NCBI GenBank assembly: GCA_009668015.1
Contig: WJYB01000002.1
Location: forward strand, 248,001-312,000
Origin: Enterobacteriaceae bacterium RIT714
GTDB lineage: Bacteria > Pseudomonadota > Gammaproteobacteria > Enterobacterales > Enterobacteriaceae
DNA length: 64,000 nucleotides
Direction: 5' to 3'
This document shows, piece after piece, positions 54,641-63,300 of this stretch. The translations under genes and the position numbers were made by a program. Under the pieces are notes generated by a model. It was not told the DNA's origin. It made no database searches and worked only from the letters and a program-made list of their open reading frames with translations. How positions within the stretch are numbered: the stretch's first letter is position 1; every line of letters begins with the position of its first letter.

Positions 54641-55579
54641 TTAGGGTGTCTCTTTTCCCTGCTCCGTCTGGGGTTTCACCACTTTTACGCCATGCTGGCC
54701 AAAAAACTGATACAGCGAATCGGCGGCGGCGTGGGTCAGAACCATGATCTCGATACGGCGGTTTGCGGCACTTAACGGCTGATCCGGTTTAAGCAACATT
54801 TTGTCAGCCATCGCATTCACCTGGATGACTTTATCTTTCGCCAACCCTCCCTGCTCCAGGGCGATACGCGCCGCCAGCGCCCGGTCTCCCGAGAGGTTCC
54901 AGTTGTTATAGAGGTGCTGGTCACGATAGAGCGAGGCATCCGTATGGCCCGTCAGAATAATTTTATTGTCGATCTTGTTAAACACAGGCGCCATTTGCGT
55001 CAGCAGACGCTGGAAAAACGGCGTTAGCAGAGCACTGCTGCGCTGGAACATCTCCCGCTTTTGATCGTCCTGCACCAGGATACGCAACCCCTGCGGCACA
55101 ATCTCCATCTGCATATTGGATTGCGCATCAAAGGCTTTGGTTATCTCCATAATCACGCGTGCCAGCTCTTCCATCTCTTGCTGGGAACGTTTATTCACAT
55201 CAGCAAGCGATTCGCCGCTGTTTTTGAGTTTATCCAGTTCACTCAGTTGTTTGAGCTTTTCCTCAACGCTCTGGGTGGCGTTCTCACCGCCCTGCTTGCC
55301 GGGAATAATCATGTTCGGGCCATTGATTGCCCCGCCGCTGGAGAGAGGCGACATCACTTTGCCGTCGAAGATCGATTCGCCGGTCAGCATGGATACCACC
55401 TCTTTACGCTCCTCCTCGGTGACGGAACTCATGATCCACAGCACCATAAACAGCGCCATCATCGCCAGCGTAAAATCGGCAAAGGCCACCTTCCAGGCCC
55501 CGCCGTGGTGAGCATGATGCTCACGTCGCGAGGCGCGTTTAATGATAGTGGTATGCCCCTGCTTTTTACCGCTACGCAT
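54641..55579 (-). CDS. lafU: Lateral flagellar stator protein LafU (MotB-like)
   Basis: 312 residues from MRSGKKQGHT; this ATG overlaps the lafT stop. Basic N-terminus, one membrane segment with VAFADFTLAMMALFMVLWIM where Asp35 is the proton-carrying aspartate, a plug and linker, and a C-terminal OmpA-like peptidoglycan-binding domain (ILTGHTDASLY, NWNLSGDRALAARI, NRRIEIMVL). It pairs with LafT to drive the lateral flagellar motor. Unlike in E. coli K-12 (where this gene is the truncated mbhA) it appears complete. Confidence 0.95.
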   Translation of the reverse strand: MRSGKKQGHTTIIKRASRREHHAHHGGAWKVAFADFTLAMMALFMVLWIMSSVTEEERKEVVSMLTGESIFDGKVMSPLSSGGAINGPNMIIPGKQGGENATQSVEEKLKQLSELDKLKNSGESLADVNKRSQQEMEELARVIMEITKAFDAQSNMQMEIVPQGLRILVQDDQKREMFQRSSALLTPFFQRLLTQMAPVFNKIDNKIILTGHTDASLYRDQHLYNNWNLSGDRALAARIALEQGGLAKDKVIQVNAMADKMLLKPDQPLSAANRRIEIMVLTHAAADSLYQFFGQHGVKVVKPQTEQGKETP

Positions 55580-56441
55580 CAGCCCCACCAATCAGTTGGT
55601 TAACCCAGCCGTCCAGGGTGGCGAAGGTCGGTTTGCTGTCCATCGGCAACATTTTGCGCCCCGCATCCACCGCCAGTAGCGTGGGCTTACCGGCCAGTTG
55701 ATTGACGAGGACGGTACGCACGCACTCCAGTCCCGCCATCTGCTTTTTGGTTTGCTGTTCCATGGCATTGGCCAGCGGATCGAGCAGGCAGTAACAGATA
55801 AATACTCCGAGGAAAGTGCCCACCAACGCGGCGGCAACCTTAACGCCGATCACCGCGATAGAGCCATCAATGGACTGCATGGTGATAATGATCCCCAGTA
55901 CAGCAGCGCAGATCCCGAAGCCCGGCATCGCTTCCGCAGTACGCTGCATGGAGCGGGACGGACGCAGCAGTTCATCTTCCATCGCGCCCAGCTCTTGCTC
56001 AAGAATGCCTTCCAGTTCGTGTTCGTTGATTTTACCCATCGCCATCAGGCGGAAGTTATCGGAGATAAAGGTAATCAGCGCATGATCTTTCAGCACCTGA
56101 GGGTACTTCAGGAACAGCTCGCTTTTTTCCGGCACTTCGATGTGTTCATCAAGCACTTTCAGACCGCCGTCCTGAACCAGTTCCAGCAGTTCATAGAGCA
56201 ACATAAGCAGCTGACGCTGGTATTCCGGCGTATAGGTGTTTTTGCGTGCCACGTTTTTCACCTGACGCCACATCTCCAGCAGCACCGGTTTCGGGTTAGC
56301 GAGCACCAGCGCGCCAACACCGGCCCCGATGATAATCAGCAATTCACCAGGAACCCAAAAAGCCGCGAGGCGTCCGCCGGATTCCAGAAAGCCGCCAACC
56401 ACGCAGCCAAAGATAATGAAAATTCCAAGAAGTTTTTGCAT
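55572..56441 (-). CDS. lafT: Lateral flagellar stator protein LafT (MotA-like)
   Basis: 289 residues from MQKLLGIFIIFGCVVGG. Four membrane segments; the cytoplasmic loop holds the charged region KNTYTPEYQRQLLMLLYELLELVQDGG and SRSMQRTAEAMPGFGICAAVLGIIITM contains the conserved proline of the third-fourth segment hairpin. It forms the proton channel with LafU. An 8-base overlap couples it to lafU and 7 bases separate it from lafS. Confidence 0.95.
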   Translation of the reverse strand: MQKLLGIFIIFGCVVGGFLESGGRLAAFWVPGELLIIIGAGVGALVLANPKPVLLEMWRQVKNVARKNTYTPEYQRQLLMLLYELLELVQDGGLKVLDEHIEVPEKSELFLKYPQVLKDHALITFISDNFRLMAMGKINEHELEGILEQELGAMEDELLRPSRSMQRTAEAMPGFGICAAVLGIIITMQSIDGSIAVIGVKVAAALVGTFLGVFICYCLLDPLANAMEQQTKKQMAGLECVRTVLVNQLAGKPTLLAVDAGRKMLPMDSKPTFATLDGWVNQLIGGADA

Positions 56442-56448
56442 GTCCGTC

Positions 56449-57147
56449 TCACTGCGCCATGGCGACTTTAACTTTTTGCACAATAGCTTTATTCAGCTGG
56501 CAGACCCTGGCTTCAGTAATATCCAGTATCAGCGCAATCTCTTTTAAGCTCAGTTCATGTTGGTAATAGAGCGTGAGGATCATCTGCTCGCGCTCGTCCA
56601 GCGTGGCCAACGCCGCGCGAAGGGAGTTATTGATAATGATCCCCTCCTCCAGCGGGCGGGTATGCTGCCCGATGCTGATATCTTCAGAGAGCATCTCATC
56701 CAGGCTTTGCAGCGCACTGGCGCTCTCCAGCAGCAGGTACTCCTGGTACTCTTCAGGGGTGATGGTGAGATGGCGGACGATATCCTCATACGCCAGCTCC
56801 TTACCCAGCCTGCGTCCCAGCTCACGGATAGCATCGTTAATTTTGTGGGCTTTTTGACGCATACGACGAGGCCGCCAGTCCATGGCGCGGAGTTCATCCA
56901 GCACAGCACCGCGGATGCGTGGATACGCATATGCAGCGAATTGCTCGTCTGGCTCACCGTAGCGGCGAAGTGAACTCAGCAGCCCCATCAGCGCTATCTG
57001 TTCCATGTCCTCACTGTCGATAACACTTTGCGTTTGCCAGGCCAGTTGCTTTACCACCCGCTTTACCAACGGTAAATAGTGGGACAGGTAGAGCGTCTCC
57101 TGTGCCGGGCTAAGCGTTTGACTGGCGATAAAATTGCTGGATTCCAT
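56449..57147 (-). CDS. lafS: Lateral flagellar sigma-28 factor LafS (FliA-like)
   Basis: 232 residues. Region 2 (LPLVKRVVKQLAWQ..DMEQIALMGLLSSLRRYGEPDEQFAAYAYPRIRGAVLDELRAMDW), region 3 (KLGKELAYEDI-like) and region 4 (LDEREQMILTLYYQHELSLKEIALILDITEARVCQLNKAIV) are all present. It directs RNA polymerase to late lateral-flagellar promoters, probably those found before the two flagellin genes. It lies inside the lafB-U operon. Confidence 0.95.
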   Translation of the reverse strand: MESSNFIASQTLSPAQETLYLSHYLPLVKRVVKQLAWQTQSVIDSEDMEQIALMGLLSSLRRYGEPDEQFAAYAYPRIRGAVLDELRAMDWRPRRMRQKAHKINDAIRELGRRLGKELAYEDIVRHLTITPEEYQEYLLLESASALQSLDEMLSEDISIGQHTRPLEEGIIINNSLRAALATLDEREQMILTLYYQHELSLKEIALILDITEARVCQLNKAIVQKVKVAMAQ

Positions 57148-57164
57148 TGGGTGTCTCTGAGCGT

Positions 57165-57662
57165 TTATTGCAACAGCATTTTGCTGATAATCACGTCGGT
57201 GAACGGGACTGGGTTATTCAGTTGTTTGAAGCGAATTTTGTACGCTTCCATCAGTTTGTCGTGCAGATCGGTCAGTTTCAGGGCGCGTACCGTGGTGTAA
57301 TCCATTTCCGAAAGCAGGGCGACGGTCGCACCGCGGATCGCCGGCAGCATCTTTTCGGTCAGCTGCGCCGATTCGTCGTCCAGGGCAGTCAGAGAGAGCT
57401 CCAGCAGCATATAGCGCTCTTTATCCCCTTCGCTTCGCAGCGTAATGACGATATTGCTCATCTCGACAAATTTCACCGGTTGGGCCTCCGCGCTGCTGGA
57501 AAAGAAAGCCGCGATTCTTTGCATACTGCTGGGGGATTCTTCCTCGTCGGTTCCATCTTTGCTGGCAGAGAGATAGTGCGTGCCCATCACAGCCAGCGAT
57601 GCGGTGAGAACGGAGGAGAAAAGGGCAATCGCCATTCCCAGAGAAAAAGTTTTAATGGTCAT
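57165..57662 (-). CDS. lafF: FliL-like protein LafF
   Basis: 165 residues from MTIKTFSLGMAIALF (a GTG three codons earlier is possible). One N-terminal membrane segment, a linker, then the FliL domain: FVEMSNIVITLRSEGDKERYMLLELSLTA and a C-terminal PFTDVIISKMLLQ, typical of FliL. These proteins surround the stator and support torque. It lies 11 bases from lafE and 17 from lafS. Confidence 0.88.
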   Translation of the reverse strand: MTIKTFSLGMAIALFSSVLTASLAVMGTHYLSASKDGTDEEESPSSMQRIAAFFSSSAEAQPVKFVEMSNIVITLRSEGDKERYMLLELSLTALDDESAQLTEKMLPAIRGATVALLSEMDYTTVRALKLTDLHDKLMEAYKIRFKQLNNPVPFTDVIISKMLLQ

Positions 57663-57673
57663 AACCGTCACTG

Positions 57674-58717
57674 TTAAATAGTCATCAAAATGGAGGCATC
57701 GTTACGCGGACCGGGCGCGCTCGAAGGGCTATTATCATTCGCAAGCACAGGCGTATTTTCATCACCCTGTCGCTGCTGATGTCGCCCCTGCTGTTGCTGC
57801 TGCGTGTTTTGCGGCAGAACCTGGACATCCACATCGACAAAGTGCTGTTCCGTTAATGACTGGCGCAGTTCGTTGCTGACCTGCTGAAGCGCGCGGTAAA
57901 CATCGCTTTGTCCGGCATTAATCTGTACCTGTAGCTTGCCCGCCTCGAAATAGAGCGAAATTTCGATCTTGCCCATATCCGGCGGATCGAGACGGATCGT
58001 GGCGTGCTGGATCTGGTTATTCACCTGAATATTCAGCCGTTCCCCCAGAGCATGCTGCAACTGTTGCGGCATCTCCTGGCTGGAGACGTCCAGACGCAAC
58101 GGCGCGCTAAGCTGAGTTTGCGGCTGGCTTGCTGAGATCACCGGAGGCTGAGCGGTGTGGTGCGCGACCTGCATAACGCCGCGCAGCTCTTCTTTGTGTA
58201 TCACGACGGGCTGCGGCACTTTGCTGACTGCCGTATCCTCTGCCGGTTTGCTTTCCGGCGCGCCGGTTTGGGCGACTTCCGCTGTCGTCACGTTGCGAGC
58301 CGCCGCGGGCGACGCTGCCGCAGGTGCTACAGGCGCGGCGCTCACCGCCTCTGAAGCCAGCGGTGCTGACGGCGTTGCCGCAGCCATCTCTTGCGCAACC
58401 GCGACAGGAAGAGAAAGCGGATTATTGAGCAACAGCGCCATAAACTGCTGATCGGCCAAAGTCCGATCTTCCGGCGTCAGATCCCCCAACCCCGCATCCC
58501 CGTCAGCAAGCTCTGGCAGCGCCAGCCCGGCCTCTTCACCGGGAATTTCAGGCAGCGCGGAGGCCAGGATCTCTTCGAAAGAGACCTCCGCTGCCAGCTC
58601 GTCCAGCGGCAGGACGGAATCGCCCTCTGTAGGCTGACCAATCGCCTGCGCCAACAGGGGTTCGCCAGCCGGCATCCGCGGCTGGTTTTGCATATCCAGG
58701 TTTAACATGTCACTCAT
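57674..58717 (-). CDS. lafE: Hook-length control protein LafE (FliK-like)
   Basis: 347 residues from MSDMLNLDMQNQ, which overlaps the lafD stop; the frame is open 17 codons further. The middle is Ala/Pro-rich and the C-terminal domain carries the FliK core ATIRLDPPDMGKIEISLYFEAGKLQVQINAGQ..LRQSLTEQ, followed by a Gln-rich tail. FliK-type proteins measure hook length and switch export specificity. Confidence 0.9.
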   Translation of the reverse strand: MSDMLNLDMQNQPRMPAGEPLLAQAIGQPTEGDSVLPLDELAAEVSFEEILASALPEIPGEEAGLALPELADGDAGLGDLTPEDRTLADQQFMALLLNNPLSLPVAVAQEMAAATPSAPLASEAVSAAPVAPAAASPAAARNVTTAEVAQTGAPESKPAEDTAVSKVPQPVVIHKEELRGVMQVAHHTAQPPVISASQPQTQLSAPLRLDVSSQEMPQQLQHALGERLNIQVNNQIQHATIRLDPPDMGKIEISLYFEAGKLQVQINAGQSDVYRALQQVSNELRQSLTEQHFVDVDVQVLPQNTQQQQQGRHQQRQGDENTPVLANDNSPSSAPGPRNDASILMTI

Positions 58718-59021
58718 TGACAAAAGTTTCCTCATCAGCAAACACGGCGTAAGCCTGTGCGCCATCACGCTGCAGATGGATCTGCGCCATTTTTTGCTGC
58801 AGTTCTTGACCGCTTTGCTGGCAAAGCTGTAGTACCTGTTGATGCGTTTGTTGAAGTTTCACTAACGCCTTACGCTTTGAATCGGACAGTGGCATCTGCT
58901 GCAACGTGGTCAGTAGTGCGGCGATCTCAGTATCTATCTGCGAGACCTTCTCCCAGTCAGCCTGCTTTGCTGCGGCTGCCAGCGACCGCGTCTGCCAGTC
59001 AATTAACAGCAGATCATCCAT
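58710..59021 (-). CDS. lafD: FliT-like export chaperone LafD
   Basis: 103 residues, helical, with the amphipathic pattern of FliT (LLLIDWQTRSLAAAAKQADWEKVSQIDTEIAALL). It is small and weakly conserved, so the name rests largely on position between fliS-like and fliK-like genes. It overlaps both neighbours by 8 bases. It should bind the cap protein LafB before export. Confidence 0.8.
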   Translation of the reverse strand: MDDLLLIDWQTRSLAAAAKQADWEKVSQIDTEIAALLTTLQQMPLSDSKRKALVKLQQTHQQVLQLCQQSGQELQQKMAQIHLQRDGAQAYAVFADEETFVNE

Positions 59022-59409
59022 TTAACTTGCCCATGCCTTCCCAGCCGGTGCGCAGCTCGCCAAGCAAGATCTCCACCTCTTCCACCATCTCTACCGACAG
59101 GTTATTGCTGGCCTCATACAGACGGTGAACGCAGTAGTCATAAATATTGGCCATGTTGCGCGCCAGCTCGCCGCCTTTGTCGTAGTCCAGCGCGCTGGTC
59201 AGGGCGTTGAGAATATCAATGCATTTATTGATGCTGTTCGCCTTACGTTCATAGCGACTCGCCTGGATATGGCTTTTTGCCCGTACCAGTTCGTCGCTCA
59301 ACCCCGTGAAGAGCATGAGTACCAGCTGATGCGGCGTTGCCGCCGCCACCTGCGCCGCCATATCGGATTCATAAAATGCGTCGTATCCTTCCTGATTGTT
59401 TCCGTACAT
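59014..59409 (-). CDS. lafC: Flagellin chaperone LafC (FliS-like)
   Basis: 131 residues. The FliS pattern is clear: AAQVAAATPHQLVLMLFTGLSDELVRAKSHIQ, NKCIDILNALTSALDYDKGGELARNMANIYDYCVHRL. It binds the C-terminus of flagellin and prevents early polymerisation. It overlaps lafD and follows lafB by 11 bases. Confidence 0.94.
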   Translation of the reverse strand: MYGNNQEGYDAFYESDMAAQVAAATPHQLVLMLFTGLSDELVRAKSHIQASRYERKANSINKCIDILNALTSALDYDKGGELARNMANIYDYCVHRLYEASNNLSVEMVEEVEILLGELRTGWEGMGKLNG

Positions 59410-59420
59410 TGAAAACGTCC

Positions 59421-60734
59421 TTATACAAGTCCAAACATATTTGCCGTGCTATTCATCTGCTGCATCACACTTTGCAGACGGGTAAATTGCGACAGGTAGC
59501 GGTTGTAGGCGTTGTCGTAACGTGTCGTAATTTTATCGCTGCGATCGGTCAGCTCGTTCTCCCGACGACGGAACGTCTCTTCGCGATTTTTGATCACCCC
59601 GTCGGTCACGCTAAGGTACTTATCCAGCGATTTATCCATCTTGCGTAACAGGCCATTACTGCCGTTAAAAAAGCCGTTAAGCTTGCCCGGATCTTCCGCC
59701 AGCATGTCAGCCAGCTTGTCGTTATCGAGTTTTAATTTGCCGTCTTTATCGGCGCTCAGGCCAAACTGGGTGATGTCCAGCCCCTCGCTGACCGAGCGCA
59801 GCATTTGATTCATATCGCGACGCAGGTTGCTGATACTTGCGTCTCCGGCCAGTGCGCCGCGCTCGGTGCTGCCGGAACCAGACGCCGTCAGCGTTCCCAG
59901 CGCGCCCAGCAGTTTGTTGTAGGCATCGACGAAGGTTTTCATCTGCTCTTCGGTCTGTTTCGTGTCCACACCGATGTCAATGCGCAGCGGCGTTTCCGCC
60001 GCACCTTGCGCCTGGTTCAGCTCCAGCGTCACCCCGTCAATAAGATTGCTGAAGGTGTTGGTGCTGCTAGTCACCTGTAATCCATTGCCTTTTTCACCGA
60101 GCCAGACCACCGCATCCTGAGCGCGGGAAATCGTACGCACGCTGGCGCTGTCGCTCATTGCCGCTGGCACGGATCCGCCGAGCTGGATCGCGTTCTCCGC
60201 TCCGCTTTTATCGCTGCTGAGCATCATGCGTACCTGTCCGCCAGTCCGCACCAACGAGGCGGTGACGCCGGGGTTGTCCTGCGCGCCATTAATGGCTTTT
60301 GCCAGTCCCGCCAGGCTATCGACGCTATCCATATCAACATCGATCGACTTGCCGTTGATCGTAATGCTCATGGACCCGGATGCCTGGCTGACGGCATCAT
60401 CGGTCAGGGAGTCAAAGGCGACCTGATGCGAAGAGGCCAGCTGTTCAACAAACAGGTTATAAGTGCCCTTTCGCGCCTCTGATGTGGTGGTGACCGAAAC
60501 CCGGTTTTCCACGCTGACGCTCGCGCTGGTTTTAAGCATCCCGGCGTTTGTTTTGTTGAGTCCCTGCAGAGCGGTACGAAAATCGCTCAAGGTGGTCTTT
60601 AACGCGCGCAACGCATTTTTCTGCGCGGTCAGTGTCCCTTGCTGCGTTTTCAGCTGTTTCTGCAGCGCTTGTACGTCAAACCCCGCCAGCTGCGTCGCCA
60701 TGCTCTGCGGGTCAATGCTGGAAAAATCGGTCAT
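59421..60734 (-). CDS. lafB: Lateral flagellar cap protein LafB (FliD-like)
   Basis: 437 residues. N-terminal FliD domain (SIDPQSMATQLAGFDVQALQKQLKTQQGTLTAQKNAL), internal GDASISNLRRDMNQML and the C-terminal coiled FliD end (LTDRSDKITTRYDNAYNRYLSQFTRLQSVMQQMN). It caps the growing filament. GGAGGAG precedes the ATG, and a sigma-54-type promoter lies upstream. It is the first gene of lafBCDEFSTU. Confidence 0.95.
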   Translation of the reverse strand: MTDFSSIDPQSMATQLAGFDVQALQKQLKTQQGTLTAQKNALRALKTTLSDFRTALQGLNKTNAGMLKTSASVSVENRVSVTTTSEARKGTYNLFVEQLASSHQVAFDSLTDDAVSQASGSMSITINGKSIDVDMDSVDSLAGLAKAINGAQDNPGVTASLVRTGGQVRMMLSSDKSGAENAIQLGGSVPAAMSDSASVRTISRAQDAVVWLGEKGNGLQVTSSTNTFSNLIDGVTLELNQAQGAAETPLRIDIGVDTKQTEEQMKTFVDAYNKLLGALGTLTASGSGSTERGALAGDASISNLRRDMNQMLRSVSEGLDITQFGLSADKDGKLKLDNDKLADMLAEDPGKLNGFFNGSNGLLRKMDKSLDKYLSVTDGVIKNREETFRRRENELTDRSDKITTRYDNAYNRYLSQFTRLQSVMQQMNSTANMFGLV

Positions 60735-60771
60735 TACTCCTCCGTGGCGACTTTCACGCCTGAATTTTTTA

Positions 60772-60789
60772 TAGCAATACTTATGCCAA
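60772..60789 (-). promoter_or_regulatory. Candidate sigma-54 promoter of lafB operon
   Basis: On the leftward strand: TTGGCATAAGTATTGCTA. The GG and GC doublets are exactly 10 bases apart, as sigma-54 needs, and the -12 part TTGC is consensus. The start point would lie about 28 bases ahead of the lafB ATG. In lateral flagella the activator LafK, encoded elsewhere, acts at sigma-54 promoters. Confidence 0.55.
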
Positions 60790-60900
60790 CTTTTAAGCTA
60801 TTGAATGTTTGAAGAAAAAGCTTAAAAGCGGAAATAACGCTTCCTGTGAAGCGGAAATGTCTTCGCTACTTTTAAAAAGCGACACAACGAGGCCGGAAAT

Positions 60901-60925
60901 TAAAAAAGGCTCCGGAATGGAGCCT
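60901..60925 (-). terminator. Terminator of the first flagellin gene
   Basis: On the leftward strand AGGCTCC-attcc-GGAGCCT then a T run, 29 bases after the flagellin stop. It separates the flagellin unit from the lafB operon. Confidence 0.92.
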
Positions 60926-60953
60926 GAAAGGATGGCAAAACGAGGAATATGGC

Positions 60954-61799
60954 TTAGCCCAGCAGCGACATCACCATGCCGGACATGCTGTTAGCCTGCT
61001 TCAGCATCGACATACTGGTCTGCGCCAGCATCTGGTTGCGGGTCATGTTGGTCGCTTCGGTGGCGAAGTCGGCATCACGGATGTTACCGAGACCCAGCGA
61101 CGTGTTGTCTTTCATGTTCGCCAGGTTCGCGGAGGTGTGGCCCAGACGGTTAATGTTGGCACCGATGGAAGAACGAAGCGTACCCACATCATCCAGCAAC
61201 CCTTCCATGGTGGTGATCAGACCCTGCGCGGCTGCAGCATCCGCAATAGCAATGGTGCCGAGTCCATCAAGGCTGGTGTTAAATGCCTGTACTGAAGTAG
61301 AAATATCGAACTCCAGGGTTTCTGAAGAATCGGCGCCAATCTGAAAGTTAAGCGCGCCTTGCTCGAGTTTTCCTGCACCGTCAGCAAACAGCACATCGCC
61401 GGCATATTTGGTGTTGGTCATAATATTGCCTAATTCGCCCTGCAGCTCAGTCATCTCTGCAACGATAGCCGTACGCTCTTCCGTTCCGTTCGTGTCGTTC
61501 GCCGCCTGAGTGGACAGGTCTTTCATGCGGTACAGAATGTTGGTCACTTCATCAAACGCCCCTTCCGCCGTCTGCATCAGGGCGGTGGCGTCAGAGACGT
61601 TACGCTGGGCAACGGACATGCCGTTCACCTGCCCCTGCAGGCGGGTGGCGATCTGCAGGCCTGCCGCATCGTCCGCCGCAGAGTTAATGCGCTTGCCGGT
61701 ACCCAGACGCTCCATGGCCGTGGACAGAATAGAGTTAGATTTGTTCAGCGCGTTCATTGATGACATTGCTGCGCCGTTAGTGAAGATAGATAAAGCCAT
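60954..61799 (-). CDS. lafA: Lateral flagellin, downstream copy
   Basis: 281 residues. Conserved N-terminal D0/D1 (ALSIFTNGAAMSSMNALNKS, RLGTGKRINSAADDAAGLQIA) and C-terminal D1/D0 (LGLGNIRDADFATEATNMTR..SMLKQANSMSG). The middle (about 140-200) is short, so the outer D2/D3 domains are missing, as in lateral flagellins. It is a near copy of the gene at 61958 in both ends but differs in the middle. It has its own sigma-28-like promoter and terminator. Confidence 0.95.
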   Translation of the reverse strand: MALSIFTNGAAMSSMNALNKSNSILSTAMERLGTGKRINSAADDAAGLQIATRLQGQVNGMSVAQRNVSDATALMQTAEGAFDEVTNILYRMKDLSTQAANDTNGTEERTAIVAEMTELQGELGNIMTNTKYAGDVLFADGAGKLEQGALNFQIGADSSETLEFDISTSVQAFNTSLDGLGTIAIADAAAAQGLITTMEGLLDDVGTLRSSIGANINRLGHTSANLANMKDNTSLGLGNIRDADFATEATNMTRNQMLAQTSMSMLKQANSMSGMVMSLLG

Positions 61800-61849
61800 T
61801 GCGTGCTCCTTGTTTTTCGCAATAACGCTGTTGCGTTCTGTACTGATAT

Positions 61850-61876
61850 AAGGCGGCTCACCGCGCGCAGAAATTA
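61850..61876 (-). promoter_or_regulatory. Candidate sigma-28 (LafS) promoter of the downstream flagellin gene
   Basis: Leftward strand TAATTTCT-N11-GCCGCCTT, with the 11-base spacing of the sigma-28 consensus (TAAAGTTT-N11-GCCGATAA). The same layout stands at 62868-62894. Confidence 0.65.
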
Positions 61877-61910
61877 AATAAAAAGATGAAATTTATACGC
61901 GGATAAAAAT

Positions 61911-61937
61911 AAAAAAGCCTCCCAAAATCAGGAGGCT
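61911..61937 (-). terminator. Terminator of the upstream flagellin gene
   Basis: Leftward strand AGCCTCC-tgattttg-GGAGGCT followed by TTTTTTATTTTT. Confidence 0.92.
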
Positions 61938-61957
61938 AAACGAGGCGCGGCTGTCAG

Positions 61958-62815
61958 TTAGCCCAGCAGCGACATCACCATGCCGGACATGCTGTTGGCC
62001 TGCTTCAGCATCGACATACTGGTCTGCGCCAGCATCTGGTTGCGGGTCATGTTGGTCGCTTCAGTAGCGAAGTCGGCATCACGGATGTTGCCGAGACCCA
62101 GCGACGTGTTGTCTTTCATGTTCGCCAGGTTCGCGGAGGTGTGGCCCAGACGGTTAATGTTGGCACCGATGGCAGAGCGCATTGTGCCTACTGCGTCCAG
62201 TGCGGTTCCCACGTTATCCATCAGCGTGGTTGCAAGCGTGCTGGTGCTCAAATCTGCCGGATCATCTTCAGTCGGATCGCCAACGTCTGCAAAGGCGTCG
62301 GTGACATCTTCCAGCGTGCCGGCTAAATCGAGCGTTAAACTTTCGCTGCTGCTGGCACCGATCTGGAAGTTAATGTCCGCAGTAAATTTACCGCCCGCCG
62401 CAAACAGCGCTTCGCCTGCGTAGCTGGTGTTGGTCATAATATTGTCCAGCTCTTTCACCAGCTGAGTCACCTCAGTACCAATCGCCGTACGATCGTCAGC
62501 AGAGTTGGTGTCGTTCGCCGCCTGGGTCGCCAGGTCTTTCATGCGGTACAGGATGTTGGTCACTTCATCAAACGCCCCTTCCGCGGTCTGCAGCATAGCA
62601 GTAGCGTCAGAAACGTTGCGCTGGGCAACAGACATGCCGTTCACCTGCCCCTGCAGGCGGGTGGCGATCTGCATACCTGCCGCATCGTCCGCCGCAGAGT
62701 TAATGCGCTTGCCGGTACCCAGACGCTCCATGGCCGTGGACAGAATAGAGTTAGATTTGTTAAGCGCATTCATTGATGACATTGCTGCGCCGTTAGTGAA
62801 GATGGATAAAGCCAT
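61958..62815 (-). CDS. lafA: Lateral flagellin, upstream copy
   Basis: 285 residues. The first 100 and last 80 residues are almost identical to the copy at 60954, including at the DNA level, while about 110-200 are different (here richer in Ala and Asp: LAGTLEDVTDAFADVGDPTE). This is a tandem duplication with diverged filament-surface domains. Own promoter and terminator, so the two could be expressed separately or built into one filament. Confidence 0.95.
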   Translation of the reverse strand: MALSIFTNGAAMSSMNALNKSNSILSTAMERLGTGKRINSAADDAAGMQIATRLQGQVNGMSVAQRNVSDATAMLQTAEGAFDEVTNILYRMKDLATQAANDTNSADDRTAIGTEVTQLVKELDNIMTNTSYAGEALFAAGGKFTADINFQIGASSSESLTLDLAGTLEDVTDAFADVGDPTEDDPADLSTSTLATTLMDNVGTALDAVGTMRSAIGANINRLGHTSANLANMKDNTSLGLGNIRDADFATEATNMTRNQMLAQTSMSMLKQANSMSGMVMSLLG

Positions 62816-62867
62816 GATTCGCTCCTTGATACGTTATTTAGTAGACATTCAGCCCCTGTACTCACTT

Positions 62868-62894
62868 AGAACGACACCCTGTCAGCAGAAATTA
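62868..62894 (-). promoter_or_regulatory. Candidate sigma-28 (LafS) promoter of the upstream flagellin gene
   Basis: Leftward strand TAATTTCT-N11-GTCGTTCT. The -35 octamer is identical to that of the other flagellin gene and the 11-base spacer is kept. Confidence 0.65.
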
Positions 62895-63300
62895 AACTTA
62901 TTAGTTAAAAAATTCGAAATTATTTTCTGAGCGCCTCTGAATGTATAAAAAAGAGGAAAGAAGCTTACACCTGAGGAGAGATGACTTTGTTAGCACAAGG
63001 TTAACCAATAAAGAATTTCTGACGACACGTTAACGGCAAAACTTAAACGCAAAGTCATAAATAATTAATTTTTCATTAATCCCTTAATACGCGAACAGCC
63101 CAGCCCCCGCGCATATAAATGTATACTTTGCAGGAATTAATGATTTTTTCAAACTTCGTTGATAATTTCGTGCAAGTATTATTCATATCATTTATGATTA
63201 ACGTCTTACTCTCGCTCGCTTTCATATATTCGCTGTGACATCGTCGGCAAAAAGTTAAATTTTTGTTTCCCTGAGAAATGATTTATTTCAGTCAATTACT
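62895..63300. other. Flagellin/lafZ divergent region
   Basis: An AT-rich 400-base gap. It contains no gene or clear repeat. No convincing sigma-54 or sigma-28 box is seen on the lafZ side, and no strong ribosome-binding site precedes lafZ. Confidence 0.35.

Noticed and set aside
55061..56471. Plus-strand frames of 180 and 257 codons
   Set aside because: Antisense to lafU and lafT; His/Gln-rich shadow translations.
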